NCBI GenBank assembly: GCA_002189035.1
Contig: CM007990.1
Coordinates: 124,001-188,000 of the forward strand
Reading direction: 5' to 3'
From: Utricularia gibba
Lineage: Eukaryota > Streptophyta > Magnoliopsida > Lamiales > Lentibulariaceae
DNA length: 64,000 nt
Shown piece by piece: positions 35,156-45,838 of the stretch; the stretch's first letter is position 1, and each line of letters opens with the position of its first letter. Position numbers and translations under genes: made by a program. The notes below the pieces were generated by a model, which worked only from the letters and a program-made list of their open reading frames with translations, had not been told where the DNA came from and did not search any database.

Positions 35156-37390
35156 TCTGAAGACGAAGCAGCAGCAGATGAGCCCAGATCCCACCGCCGT
35201 TGTGAATGTAGTTCTTAATTTGTAAACCACGGGCTAAAAAACCAAAAAACAAATTGGTGTAGGTGGCGTGTGTAATTTATGCTTGTTCGATTGCTAAGCA
35301 TGCAGATTTGTAGTCTAATAATACAATAATTAGCAACAAGTACGGACGCAAGAACCCCCACAACACAACTCCCAGGGGCACAAAAGACGTACTTAGTCGA
35401 ATTCATGGTACCACGCTGCATTCCTATTCAAATGGTTGGAAGGGAAGGGTTATGTGCACCCAGAGAGCAACATTTAATGCAGGGGGAGGTTGGTGTAAGC
35501 TTCCCTCTTTCAAATTCCAGTGGCAGCGGCATCGCACATCATGCCATTCAATGCCATGTGACATGCCGCTGTTCCGAAATGTTACCCTCCGCGCACTTGC
35601 AGGGCAGGAGGAGTGTACCATCCACTCTACGAGGCTATGTATGTATGTATGTATGTATACTTTTCCCTTTTCCATTGCATTGCATCCTCTTTGTAATACG
35701 AGCGAGCGAGTGTTGGAAACCCAGCAGTCGGGGGGAGCACTTGGAAATTTGCCTCGAAATCCAGGCGATGCGTTGACAGCAACGACACAAACCCACCCCG
35801 TGGAATTATTACCATTTCTTGAAGTCACTGTGTCTGAATCTGAGACCATAAAGATTGCATTTTTACTGCACTGTTTCACTCCCCATCATCATACACCCAG
35901 ACAAACATTTGAGATGTCAATCCATTGCAGCGCAGCCCACCACCATCGATTGCCCCCTTCTTCTCCTCCTCTTTGCACACCGGTTTTGGGATGCCCCCGC
36001 AATAAATAAATAAATAAATTAATTAATTAATTACAAAAACCATCATCCAGACAGCAGAATCCTCTCCCAACAGGTATGGGTTTTGCGTGACACCAGAACC
36101 CTTTGACTTGTCAACCAATACATAAATATTTTGTCTCATCTCTGAACCTTCAGTATTTTGTACATGCCCATGACATATTTTAACACTTGCCTGCCTGCCA
36201 CGGTGCCTGAGTATTGGGCCCGGCCCATTAACAACACCCTTACCCCTTCTTACACTGACTCTGCTCCGAAGAAAATGTGTGCAATTTGACCATGCCATGG
36301 TATCTTTACTGCGACATGTCCTTGGATTGTTACTTTGTCTGTTGCCTTCGGGTGTATTCGTTTGTTGCCCTCAAACATTGCTTAGGTTCGTGACCGCTGT
36401 AAAACTGTAAAAAGTTAAAAAAAACAAACACCGCGATCAGTGCGACAGCGCAGTGAAATTTTTACAGTTCATGATTGTGCCTCTCCCCGGTCAGCCCAAG
36501 AGTGTGACTCATCGTACCACCTTCATAATTACCGTACTAATTAAATACATCAAAATTTCCAAATATCCAGACTTGTTTATAGATATGATTTTCCTGGGAG
36601 TGTACATGTGGAGGGATTCCCCCAATTATGGCCGCACTTTATGGCCATGGGCCCGCTAGTCAACGGGGTACTATTGGTTGCAGATTAATTTATGAATATG
36701 TTTTCTACACTTGCGTGACACAAATATGCCCCATCAATCATTCCACGTACGAACGATATACCTAGGGTTAGGGTGACCCATTTGAAAGTATATTTTACTT
36801 AATGAGTGAATTAATGTAGGTAGGTAGACTAGACTAGACTGCGGGGCTATTTTAACTGCGTACGCGTATCATCATTGTTTTCAGACCAAAGGACTGCATT
36901 TATTATCATGTTATTTTCTACTTTTACTGTCCTTCAATGTCAGATATTTACCCGCCCCTACTTAGCAGGCCACAGTAAAACTCACTCACTCACTCACGCA
37001 CCGACGTGGAATGGAGGAGAAAGGGGAGGGGGGGGTCCCTCCCCCCTCGATTTGTTAGTATTTTTACAGGCCTACCAAGTCTACTACTACTACAGCTTTT
37101 GTGATCATGAGGTGCAACCTGTAAAGTATATTGGATTTAAATACAGAAATATTATTATTAGGACATGGACAACGTTACAAGTAACAAAGAAAGATAGCAA
37201 CTTGCGCTAGTTATTGGTCCTAAGAAGGAATTTCATAATTTTCACTGGATTTTTGGCCACGAGATCGACTCCTTTCGCTTCTTTTTTTTTTTACCGCTGG
37301 GGAATGCCAAAAATGCGGTGAAAATCGAAATTCTTACAGCTGGTTAACAACTTAATAGTACCCATGTAGACTAGGCGTAGTTAGGAGAAG
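35156..37390. other. 2.2-kb spacer between convergent OFP genes
   Basis: It holds a (TATG)n microsatellite at 35635-35658 and an (AAAT)n/(TTAA)n stretch at 36001-36033. The plus-strand frame 35452-36009 (185 codons) overlaps other long frames on both strands and has no family features. Confidence 0.5.
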
Positions 37391-37915
37391 CTACAGCTGC
37401 ACCCACGTCGCCGCTGCGTAGCCATTCAGATCAGGGTACCCGTACCCGTACCCGTGTGCGCCGTTCCAGATCTCGGTGAAGGCTCTGACGATGATCCCAT
37501 GGTAATAAGGCGAGTTGAGCTGCAAGAAGCAGTTGAGAAGCTCCTTGAGATCCTCCTTCGAATACATCTCCTTCTCCAGAATCATCTGCAGCATCGACTG
37601 CCTGAAGTCAAGGTACGGATCGTCGGAATCTTTCTCCACGGCGACGCCGGAGCCGTCGATCTTTCCGAACCCGCGTACCCTCTGGAAATCCGACTCCGCG
37701 TCGGACCCGGAGGAGAACGTCGTCGTGGTTGCCGTCGTAGCCGTGTTGCCGCAGGAGCTAGCAGGCGAGTAGTGCTGGTGATGATGGTGGCGGCGCGGCC
37801 GTGGCTGAAAGACAGCCGAGACCTTGGGACGCCGGCAGGATCCGCCGCATCCGAACGCCGCAGCGAGCGTCCCGAGAATGCCATTCTTCTTCTTCTTCTT
37901 GTTCCCAGCCAACAT
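37391..37915 (-). CDS. OVATE family protein (OFP6/8-like)
   Basis: Intronless; from ATG 37915 the protein is 174 aa. A Lys-rich start (MLAGNKKKKKNG) may serve as a nuclear signal. A His/Thr/Ala-rich linker follows, and the OVATE domain lies in the C-terminal half: DPYLDFRQSMLQMILEKEM, LKELLNCFLQLNSPYYHG and IIVRAFTEIW. The longer frame beginning at 38116 has no conserved residues before MLAGNK, so the inner start is preferred. It faces the other OFP gene tail to tail. The two share only the OVATE domain, so they belong to different subclades rather than being a recent duplication. Confidence 0.92.
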   Translation of the reverse strand: MLAGNKKKKKNGILGTLAAAFGCGGSCRRPKVSAVFQPRPRRHHHHQHYSPASSCGNTATTATTTTFSSGSDAESDFQRVRGFGKIDGSGVAVEKDSDDPYLDFRQSMLQMILEKEMYSKEDLKELLNCFLQLNSPYYHGIIVRAFTEIWNGAHGYGYGYPDLNGYAAATWVQL

Positions 37916-38562
37916 GTTTAGTTCTCCTTCTTCCTCTCGGCCTTGGAACCCAAGGTGAAGAAGTGAGATTTTGGTTTGTTGTTGTTGGTGAAGCAGCGGG
38001 CGTGTGGTATAAATGGTGGAAGGGGTTGATTGTTTTGGTAGGGTCCCACCCACGTATTTCTGCCGGTTGAGGGTTATTTTGGTCTTTGACAGCGCATATG
38101 GTCTGCCTGCCTGCAAGTATTTTTACCCTTAATACGGAAAGTGACGTGGACTCCCCTGCCCCTATGCTCCACCCCTCGCCATGTGGCTGGCTACCTCCTA
38201 AACTTGTTTCATCTTGTGATGTTGACAATCGTCATCCTAACACTGAAATAATTTTTTTTCTAATTTCGAATATGTTATTTACTATTTATTTCAATTGTTT
38301 ATAGAAGGGAAGAGCGAAGCGCCACAGTGTCTTAAGGCCCATGTTAAATGGGCTTTGCAAGCCGTGTACCCGGACCCGGCTAATCAGGCCCGTATGTTTG
38401 ATTCGCCCTCTTCATTTGCTTCGACGGGAAAGACGACAATGCAGGTGGGAGCCTTCGAAACTTGGAAGATTGGATATCCCGCGCATTTCGAAGCGACATG
38501 ATCGTGGGAATATGTTTGCCTGAAAGCTGGTTCACCTTTGGATCCGAGTTAATGCACTTAGA
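37916..38562. other. divergent promoter region, OFP and PPR
   Basis: Shared upstream region of the OFP gene (-) and the PPR gene (+). The last ~120 bases before 38563 resemble the 5' flanks of the other PPR copies (see findings). Nothing else was recognised. Confidence 0.4.
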
Positions 38563-40641
38563 ATGTTTTCCAGGACAGCTGCTCTTGAGGCGGCTTCCCT
38601 TTGCAAGGCGGCGGAGATGGTTAATCTTTCATCCCTTTTTGTAGTCCCTCGAAATGCTGGTGCTCTTTCCACAGAGACTGTCCTGCCCGGGAACACAGTT
38701 GAAATTGATGTAAGAAGGGATGAGAAGCGGCGACGAATATCGCGTCCTTCGTTTTTCGACAAGCGGCTGGTAGGCTATGCCAGGGCCAAGATGTACTCTG
38801 AGTTATTTCGTGTCTTCGATAGAATGGTGGAAGCTAATTACTCTCCTAATCTCGCCGAGTTGACTATTTTATTAAATTGCTTTTGTCGCTTGAAAAGGTT
38901 AGATCTAGCTTTTGCCGTTCTCGGTTGTATCTTGAAAAGGGGTTTCGATCCGGATTGTTATACTTTTGAACCCTTCATTAGAGGGTTGTTGCGGGAAGCT
39001 AAAATTGGTGATGCTGTTTTGTTCTTTAACAAAATCATACCCATTGGAATTTCTCCAAATGCACGTATGTGGTCGGCTTTGATTGAAGGACTATGCAAGG
39101 AGGGAAACATGGAAGCTGCTCTCGGTATTCATGAGGCAAATTTGAATGGAAACTTTGGATCTGGGCTCAGTTACAGTCCTAACTTGTTTTATTATAGTGC
39201 TCTCATTGATGGTGTTTGTAAGCAGGGTTTGATGAAAAAGGCCATAGAGTTGTTTCATGAGATGGAGGGCAGTGGGATTTTGCCAGATGCAGTTGCATAC
39301 AATGTGTTGATCCATGGTTTCTGTCAGTTGGGTGATTGGGAGCAAGCAAAAGCTTTTTTCAATCGGGCATTGGATCGAGGCTTTCATCCTACTACTATAT
39401 CGTTAAATATTCTGATGGATCTCCTGTGCAGAGATGGGAAAGCAGATGAAGCAAGGGGCATGCTGGACCTGATGCGTGAAACCGGTTTGCATCCCGCTGC
39501 TAATACTTTTAACACTCTGTTGAACGGATACTTTAAAAAGGGAAGAGCGGAAGAGGCACTAAAATTGTTTGAAGAAATGAAGAGTAATAATGTGGCGCCT
39601 GATGCTATTACGTATGGCATATTGATAGATGGCTTTTGCAAAAATGGATGTCTCAAAGATGCGTTAGACTTGTTCGAGAGTCTTGAAAAATCTAGTTTTG
39701 TATTTAAGATTGAACACTGTAACTGCCTCATTGATGGGTTATTCAAAGCAAGAAAAATGAAGTTAGCCTGTGAGTTGTTTGAGAGGATCCCCCTCATGGA
39801 CCTTATTCCTAATTCTGTTACATATACCATCATGGTGGATGGTCTGTGCAAGGCTCAACAGTTGGATCGTGCTTATGAAATGTTTGTTGAGATGGAAAAG
39901 AGAGGATGCCTTCCTACTGTAGTCACCTTGAGTGTTTTGATGGCTTTCCTCTGCAAGAATAGTAGATCAAATGAAGCAAGGGGATTGTTGGACTTGATGA
40001 GGAAAAGGGGTTTAAATCCCTGTTCTTCTACTTTTAATACCCTGCTAGGTGGATACTTCAAAGAGGGCAGAATAGAAGAGGCACGAAAACTTTTTCAGGA
40101 AATGAAGAGCCATGATCTCACGCCTACTGATATCACATACACCGTACTAATTGATGGTTTTTGTGAGAATGGATGCATTGAAGATGCATTAGACTTGTTC
40201 AAAACTCTTGAATCTAGTCATAAGTTGAATATCAAGCATGTTAGTTGCCTCCTTGACGGGTTAACCAAAGCAAGAAAACTTGAGCTAGCACTTCAGGTTC
40301 TTCAGAAGGTTCGGCAAGGGAGTCTTACCTCAGATGTCATTTGCTATACAATAATGATAGATGTCCTGTGCAAGGTGGGGCGAGTGGATGATGCTTATGA
40401 TATGCTTGTTGAGATGGAAAAGAGCGGCCTTGTTCCTAATGTGCGCACTTTCAACAGGCTGTTGGTGGGGTTTAGCCGCAATGAAGATGCGCCCAGGGTT
40501 GTTGAGCTTCTTCAGAAAATGGCAGAAAGGCATCTAAGGCCTGATGAATACACAGTCAGTTCAGTTGTAAAGCTACTCACCAAAGTTCCATCCTGCGATA
40601 AGTTTTTGAAGTTGATTCCTCATTTTCCTTCAGGCGAATGA
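38563..40641 (+). CDS. P-class pentatricopeptide repeat protein, copy 1
   Basis: Intronless, 692 aa. The N-terminal ~35 residues are basic and hydroxylated, fitting a mitochondrial presequence. About fifteen 35-residue PPR motifs then run almost without gap from about residue 85 to the end, for example YNVLIHGFCQLGDWEQA, FNTLLNGYFKKGRAEEA, YGILIDGFCKNGCLKDA and YTIMIDVLCKVGRVDDA. There is no E or DYW extension, so this is a P-class RNA-binding protein acting on organellar transcripts. The arrangement resembles the Rf-like lineage that includes restorers of fertility, but assignment needs phylogeny. A related gene and a relic lie 18 kb away on the other strand. Confidence 0.93.
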   Translation: MFSRTAALEAASLCKAAEMVNLSSLFVVPRNAGALSTETVLPGNTVEIDVRRDEKRRRISRPSFFDKRLVGYARAKMYSELFRVFDRMVEANYSPNLAELTILLNCFCRLKRLDLAFAVLGCILKRGFDPDCYTFEPFIRGLLREAKIGDAVLFFNKIIPIGISPNARMWSALIEGLCKEGNMEAALGIHEANLNGNFGSGLSYSPNLFYYSALIDGVCKQGLMKKAIELFHEMEGSGILPDAVAYNVLIHGFCQLGDWEQAKAFFNRALDRGFHPTTISLNILMDLLCRDGKADEARGMLDLMRETGLHPAANTFNTLLNGYFKKGRAEEALKLFEEMKSNNVAPDAITYGILIDGFCKNGCLKDALDLFESLEKSSFVFKIEHCNCLIDGLFKARKMKLACELFERIPLMDLIPNSVTYTIMVDGLCKAQQLDRAYEMFVEMEKRGCLPTVVTLSVLMAFLCKNSRSNEARGLLDLMRKRGLNPCSSTFNTLLGGYFKEGRIEEARKLFQEMKSHDLTPTDITYTVLIDGFCENGCIEDALDLFKTLESSHKLNIKHVSCLLDGLTKARKLELALQVLQKVRQGSLTSDVICYTIMIDVLCKVGRVDDAYDMLVEMEKSGLVPNVRTFNRLLVGFSRNEDAPRVVELLQKMAERHLRPDEYTVSSVVKLLTKVPSCDKFLKLIPHFPSGE

Positions 40642-40988
40642 CATCCAGGGAGGGAAGCTGGTGTTGTAGGTTATTTCATGGGACTCGCCCTCTGTGAGGC
40701 TGCTTCCATATATATATTTTTGTATTAATTTACCGAAATTTGCGTGCAGAGGGAAGAATTTATTTATTATCGAATAGGAATAATAATATTTCTGCTGCTT
40801 ACATACAACTGGGCCTTAAATGACGTCTGGTAGAAGAACTGGGCCTTACAAACTGAAGAGATCCGTTGTCGGCTCCCGCCGAGTTGTAGCCGAATGGTTG
40901 TACAAGAAAGTTCGAACCTTACAACCCTTGGCGCCATCTTCGTTTTCACAGTGGCGATTTGAATATCTGAATCCTTATCGTGTGGAAG
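40642..40988. other. PPR 3' flank and RPA2 promoter/leader
   Basis: The 3' part of this stretch is the RPA2 upstream region with site II motifs. A 60-codon frame (40820-41002) overlaps the RPA2 start in another frame but probably lies mostly in the promoter. Confidence 0.5.
40810..40846 (+). promoter_or_regulatory. paired site II elements upstream of RPA2
   Basis: ACTGGGCCTTA occurs twice, 30 bp apart (TGGGCCT at 40810 and 40840). Site II motifs are known in promoters of plant proliferation genes such as PCNA and bind TCP factors, which suits a replication protein. Confidence 0.55.
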
Positions 40989-42949
40989 ATGTACGGCAGT
41001 AACAGCCAATTTGATGGGAATGCGGCCTTCTCCGGCGGTGGCTTTATGCCCTCACAGGCCACTCAAGCAACCGATTCCGGTCTCTCTCCGGCCAAGGTTA
41101 TCATTCGCTGGGATACGTATTCTTATTGCTGTTTGCTTGTATTTTTTTCTGGATGAGATTAATTTGCCAACTTTCTTCTGCATTCCGAAACCCTAAGCAG
41201 GATGTTTTCGTCTGTTGAGAAACTTTTGAATTATTTTGAGAGATTTGGTTTCTTGGATTCGCAGAATCGTGAGACTCAGGCTTTACTTCCGGTGACGGTG
41301 AAGCAAATAAGTGACGCTTTTCAAACGAGTGATGACAAATCGAATTTCCTTATTGATGGTGTTGATGTGAACAACGTGAGTTTGTGCTTCAGTGGTATCT
41401 GATTTTGTTTAGTTTATGATTTTACTGGGATTATGCACCCCTTGGCGAATTATGTTCGAGCAGGTAAAATTGCTGGGGCTGTTGTTTGGAAAAGAAGAAA
41501 GGATAACTGATGTTTCATTTGTGCTTGATGATGGAACTGGACGTATTGACTGCCATAGATGGTCAGGATATCTATTTACAATTGAAGTTATGAAGATATC
41601 TATTTTGAGCCTTTGGGAATTTAGGGGGTGCTCATTTCAGGATTTCCTTTGCTTCCGCTGCAGGGTAAATGAAGCTATTGACTCCAAGGAGATGGAGCTG
41701 CTGACGTAAAGATCCTCCACATATGAACTTGGACAACGAGTTATTTTCTGTCTTGTTGTAAAGTTTTGCTATTTTCCCTTGTACAGAAATGGCATGTACG
41801 TAAGGGTTCATGGGCACTTGAAGGGATTTCAAGGGAAAAAGCAACTGATGGTTTACTCTGTCCGGTAAGACATCGATTGAAATTAATTGGTATGCTGGTC
41901 AACGATTAAACTTTTTACATTCTCTGTTGGTTCACCTTTTCTATTTTATCTAGTGTAAGTGTTTCTATTTTATGGCTTAATCTTTTGTTGTACTGCCTGA
42001 TTCTTGATTTGAATCCCAACTGGTCCACTTGATGTTGCCTTTCTATGTGTTCTTCCTTTTAAAGTGTGACGGAACTAAGCAATTTTAGTCGTGCACTGTT
42101 ACATTTCTACTTTCAGTCCTGTAACAGACTACGATGAGATTGCCAACCACTTTGCTGAGTGCATCTATGTTCATTGCCACAATTCAAGGGTGCAGGCAAG
42201 TTTTGAGCGCATAAGAGTACACCTTGTTTTCTCTTTTGCCCAAGGCTTACCAATTGTCTAATTCTTCCAGAAACTGCAAGATAGTACCAAGTTTCAAGCT
42301 CCTATTACCCCCTCAAAAACCCATCAGCACACTCCATCAAACAATGTATTCGCAGTTAACATTCCTGTGATGTCCGGGGTTATTCAGTCTTTCCAAAATA
42401 GCTTAATCTGCGGAGAAGGAATCTTCACCCTGTTCCTTCTGATATTCTCTTCTATTCTCGATTTCCAGGCCCCTGTGCAATACACTGGTGGACTTAACAA
42501 CGTCGCCAACCAAGTCTTGGGCTATTTGCAGCAGCCTCGATGCATGTAAGTTGTTGAATAAAGATCTGCTTTTCCTCTCCATCATTCTTTCCTGTTCTGT
42601 AATCAAAACACCACGAATCACAAACACATGAAGGTTGGTTAAGAGGTATCACCTCACAATCATTACCACTGGGCTGTTAGTTAGCCTAACTGCATTTCTT
42701 GTGATGATCCAGTTCTAGTGAACGAGGGGTGCACCGCAGTGAACTAGCCCAGCAGCTGAATATTCCTGATCGCAAGATATCGTACGCCATCCTCGTTCCC
42801 TAACAACATTTGCATGCTCTTCTGTTCACATATTTCATCACCATCTGTTCTCTTCAACCGGCAGGGAAGTTATCGAGTTTCTTGAAGCAGAAGGCTTGAT
42901 ATATTCAACCGTCGATGAAAACCACTACAAATCCATTGCCAACGCGTGA
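40989..42949 (+). CDS. RPA2: replication protein A 32-kDa subunit (RPA2)
   Basis: Middle subunit of the heterotrimeric ssDNA-binding complex in replication, repair and recombination. Ten exons: 40989-41096, 41265-41375, 41464-41561, 41664-41705, 41787-41864, 42117-42195, 42271-42378, 42469-42545, 42713-42781, 42865-42949; 855 nt, 284 aa. A Gly/Ser-rich phosphorylatable N-terminus (MYGSNSQFDGNAAFSGGGF) is followed by the OB fold (LLPVTVKQI, FLIDGVDVNN, FGKEERITDVSFVLDDGTGRI, GMYVRVHGHLKGFQGKKQ) and the C-terminal winged helix (GVHRSELAQQLNIPDRKI, FLEAEGLIYSTVDENHYKS). Intron 6 starts with GC (CAG|GCAAGT), a GC-AG intron. The exon 7 donor GGG|GTTATT is weak but keeps the frame. Confidence 0.95.
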
Positions 42950-43268
42950 GCCCCCTACCTATAGGCTATGCCTTTTTTTTTATTGTTTTGATAATGAATT
43001 AGATGGATGATTCAGGATATTTTCCAGAAAGAAAATCCATATTTCCTTGTCATATGAGATTGTTGGGCCGGGAGTTAGTCAAAAAGCCCAATAAGCTACG
43101 CGGAAACCAACGGACCTGCCAATCAGCGACTCCTCTGCGCGCGAGTCCCCGCGTTGAAGAGTCCCTCTGCTTACTCGTTCAACTAAACCAATATCCCCGT
43201 TTACTTAATCCCTTCAATCTTCTTCATCTTCCTCATTCTCCTCCAAATCGCACGCAGGAGCAGAGAAA
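42950..43268. other. short intergenic promoter region
   Basis: RPA2 3' flank and syntaxin 5' leader; CT-rich just before the start at 43269. Nothing else seen. Confidence 0.4.
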
Positions 43269-44204
43269 ATGAACGATCTTTTTGCAGCGCCGTCGCGGGA
43301 TTCCCATGTGATCGAATTCGCCAACGTCGCCGCAGGCAGCGGCGGAGCCAATCTTAATCGCTTCTTCGATGACGTCGAATCGGTCAAGGAGGAGCTCGCC
43401 GAATTGGAATCCCTCTACGCCCGACTCCAAAACTTCCATGAGCAGAGCAAAACCCTACACAACGCGGCCGCCATCAAGGACCTCCGATCCCGCGTAGACG
43501 CCGATGTCACCACAGCCCTGAAGAAAGCTAAAGTAATTAAACTCCGATTGGAAGCCCTAGATCGCTCCAACGCCGCCCAAAGAAGCTTCCCTGGTTGCGG
43601 TCCCGGAAGCTCCTCCGACCGTACGCGAACGTCCGTCGTCAACGGGCTTAGGAAGAAGATCCAGGACTCCATGGCCCGATTCAACGAACTTCGACAGAAA
43701 ATGAGCGACGAGTACAGGGAAACTGTGCAGCGGCGCTACTACACCGTCACGGGCGAGAACCCAGATGAGAGAATTGTCGATCGGCTAATCGAGAGCGGCG
43801 AGAGCGAGAAATTTCTCCAGAAGGCGATTCAGCAACAGGGGAGAGGACAGGTGATGGATACCATAATGGAGATTCAAGAAAGGGCTGATGCTGTGAAGGA
43901 ATTAGAGAAGAATTTGGTGGAACTGCATCAAGTATTTCTGGATATGGCGGTTTTGGTGGAGAGTCAAGGTGAGCAGCTTGATGACATTCATCTGAATGTG
44001 ACTCGAGCCAATTCTTACGTCCGCGGCGCCGCCGATCAGCTGGCGACGGCGAGGAAGCACCAGAAGAGTACAAGGAAGTGGACTTGTTACGGGATCATCC
44101 TGTTGCTCATTATTGCGCTCATCGTCATCTTGTCTCTCAGGCCATGGACCTGGAACCAGAACCAGAATCAGAACCAGAACCAGAACCGGAACAGTACCCC
44201 ATGA
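43269..44204 (+). CDS. plasma-membrane Qa-SNARE syntaxin, SYP12 type (SYP121/122-like)
   Basis: Intronless, 311 aa. Target-membrane SNARE for secretory vesicle fusion; SYP121 (PEN1) acts in pre-invasive defence and ion channel traffic. MNDLF start, Habc bundle beginning NLNRFFDDVESVKEELAELE, the hallmark GCGPGSSSDRTRTSV and RRYYTVTGENPDE linker, a Qa-SNARE helix from about 205 to 270 (LVELHQVFLDMAVLVESQGEQLDDI, with the zero-layer Gln), and a C-terminal anchor (CYGIILLLIIALIVILSL). After the anchor is an unusual Asn-Gln repeat tail (NQNQNQNQNQNRNSTP), which would face the apoplast. It converges with a PUB gene. Confidence 0.95.
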   Translation: MNDLFAAPSRDSHVIEFANVAAGSGGANLNRFFDDVESVKEELAELESLYARLQNFHEQSKTLHNAAAIKDLRSRVDADVTTALKKAKVIKLRLEALDRSNAAQRSFPGCGPGSSSDRTRTSVVNGLRKKIQDSMARFNELRQKMSDEYRETVQRRYYTVTGENPDERIVDRLIESGESEKFLQKAIQQQGRGQVMDTIMEIQERADAVKELEKNLVELHQVFLDMAVLVESQGEQLDDIHLNVTRANSYVRGAADQLATARKHQKSTRKWTCYGIILLLIIALIVILSLRPWTWNQNQNQNQNQNRNSTP

Positions 44205-44567
44205 GCGTCTGTGAAATTTGGAATGTCAATTTGAGTCATTTAATCATTTCCCTTTTTTTATTTGGTGGGGCTTCGCGGCTATGCTTCGGTAATGGGATTG
44301 ATTTATTATATATCGTAATTTATAGTATTCCATTTAATAAAGGCCCAAGTAACCAAAGCTTATTTTTCTTCGGCCCAATAGGCTGCTGCAATTAAGGAAA
44401 GAACGTGGCCCAATTTATGTTCAAATGGCAGCCCGGGCCAGGCCTTCAAAATCAATCAACAACCAAAATGCTCATTTTTCACAGTTTGTGTGGAATGAGA
44501 TATCAATAAAAACACTTTTTTTTTTACAAAATTCATGTACAACAATGGGTTCAAAGTAACCGTTTTT
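44205..44567. other. convergent 3' flanks of syntaxin and PUB
   Basis: AT-rich; it contains the 3' UTRs of both converging genes. No further element seen. Confidence 0.4.
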
Positions 44568-45838
44568 TTAGGTTTGCTGCAAACTATTTTTCCTCCATGC
44601 CCTACGATGAGCTTGAAGCATTTCCGTGGCTTTTTCCTTAGTCTTCGCACCACAATCTACATGAAGCACCAAGCACAACTTTTCCACGACGCCGGCCCTC
44701 AGCATCTCAGCGAGCACCGCCGGAGTCGTAGAAAATTTGGACACCGAGTACAGTATCCTAACGGCTCTTTCGGTAGCAACATCGGATACCCTTAGAATAT
44801 TTTTGGAAACCATCGCGAGTCCTCCGCTGTGCCCCAAGAGCTCCGCTCTCCCATCCGCACATTGGCAGGCGATGTCGACCACGGTGAGTGCCATCTCGGA
44901 GACCCTCTTATCGTGCGAATCGAGCAAGAGATCGACCAAAATCGACACGATGCCGGCTCCGACCGCTTTGGACCGGTTTTTCCCCGGCTGGGATGCCTTG
45001 ATCAGGACACTTAGAGTTGCTTTAGTGGCTTTCCGAGAGATTTGATCGCTCAAAACTCTCGCTAACTCCTTGAAAAAATCGGGCTTCAGGGATACTAACG
45101 TGTCCGGTTCGCTCACCTGGAACATGGATTTCAGCAGCATCACAGCATGAGCCCGTGAATCGTGGCTCGCGGAGCGCATGATTCCTGTGACGGAGGTTAG
45201 GAACTCCGGATTGACCAGTGATTTCAAGTTCGATTTCGACAGCTGGAGACTGTGCAAAATGGCTAACGCTAGCTCTCTAGCTTTTTCATCGTCCACTGGC
45301 TCGTGAAAGCCTCTCCCGATTATCAACGTCTCCAAGAGACTGCACGCGCCGGCTGCCTGGATGACACGTTTAGCGCCTTCATCGGTAGAGGATGCTATTG
45401 TTCTTAGTCGCCCTAGAGATTCCATTCGCTTGCACGGGCTCTTGATGTCGCCCAAGAGCTTCAAAACCTGTAATACGGAAGATTTTATATTATAGATTAC
45501 TCGTATTAGCCAATCCTTCCGAATCTCCCTCGAGTTATGTATTCGTTTTTACACAAAAGTACCTGAGACGTGGTCATGGGTAGATCATCGGCCCCCTCGC
45601 CGGGGTGGAGGCCGGACCATGATTGAATTAGGCGGCGGAGGATGATGTTAGGAGTGAGCTCCGCCCCGACGGAGATGGGTAGCTTAGAGACGGGACAAGT
45701 GAGGACCTTTTGTGAAGAAAGCCATCTTTGGATGCTCTCCCTGTCGTAAGTGATGCCGGTGGAAAGTGTTACAGGGTCTCTCATGATTTCTAGTGAAATC
45801 GGACAGAGGAAATAGGGAGGAACCTCGGTTTCCGTCAT
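44568..45838 (-). CDS. U-box E3 ubiquitin ligase, PUB22/23/24 type
   Basis: Exons 45838-45563 and 45467-44568, 391 aa. The U-box is at the N-terminus (VPPYFLCPISLEIMRDPVTLSTGITYDRESIQRWL, residues about 5-75), followed by an ARM-repeat half (GGLAMVSKNILRVSDVATERAVRILYSV and LVLHVDCGAKTKEKATEML). Arabidopsis PUB22/23/24 are stress-induced ligases that dampen pattern-triggered immunity and drought responses. The intron after TTSQ is unusual in that many PUB22/23-like genes are reported as intronless; its borders (CAG|GTACTT and TTACAG|GT) are canonical and the reading frame joins exactly. The start was chosen at MTETEVPP, which fits the family, not at the longer upstream frame. Confidence 0.93.

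Noticed and set aside
35452-36009. 185-codon plus-strand frame between the OFP genes
   Set aside because: Overlaps a 151-codon minus frame and another plus frame, contains a microsatellite-coded stretch, and has no recognisable domain.
40900-40935. GTTCGAACC, resembling a tRNA B box
   Set aside because: No A box, acceptor stem or anticodon arm could be placed around it.
40820-41002. 60-codon frame overlapping the RPA2 start, possible uORF
   Set aside because: It begins between two site II promoter motifs, so it probably lies upstream of the transcription start. No family similarity is visible.
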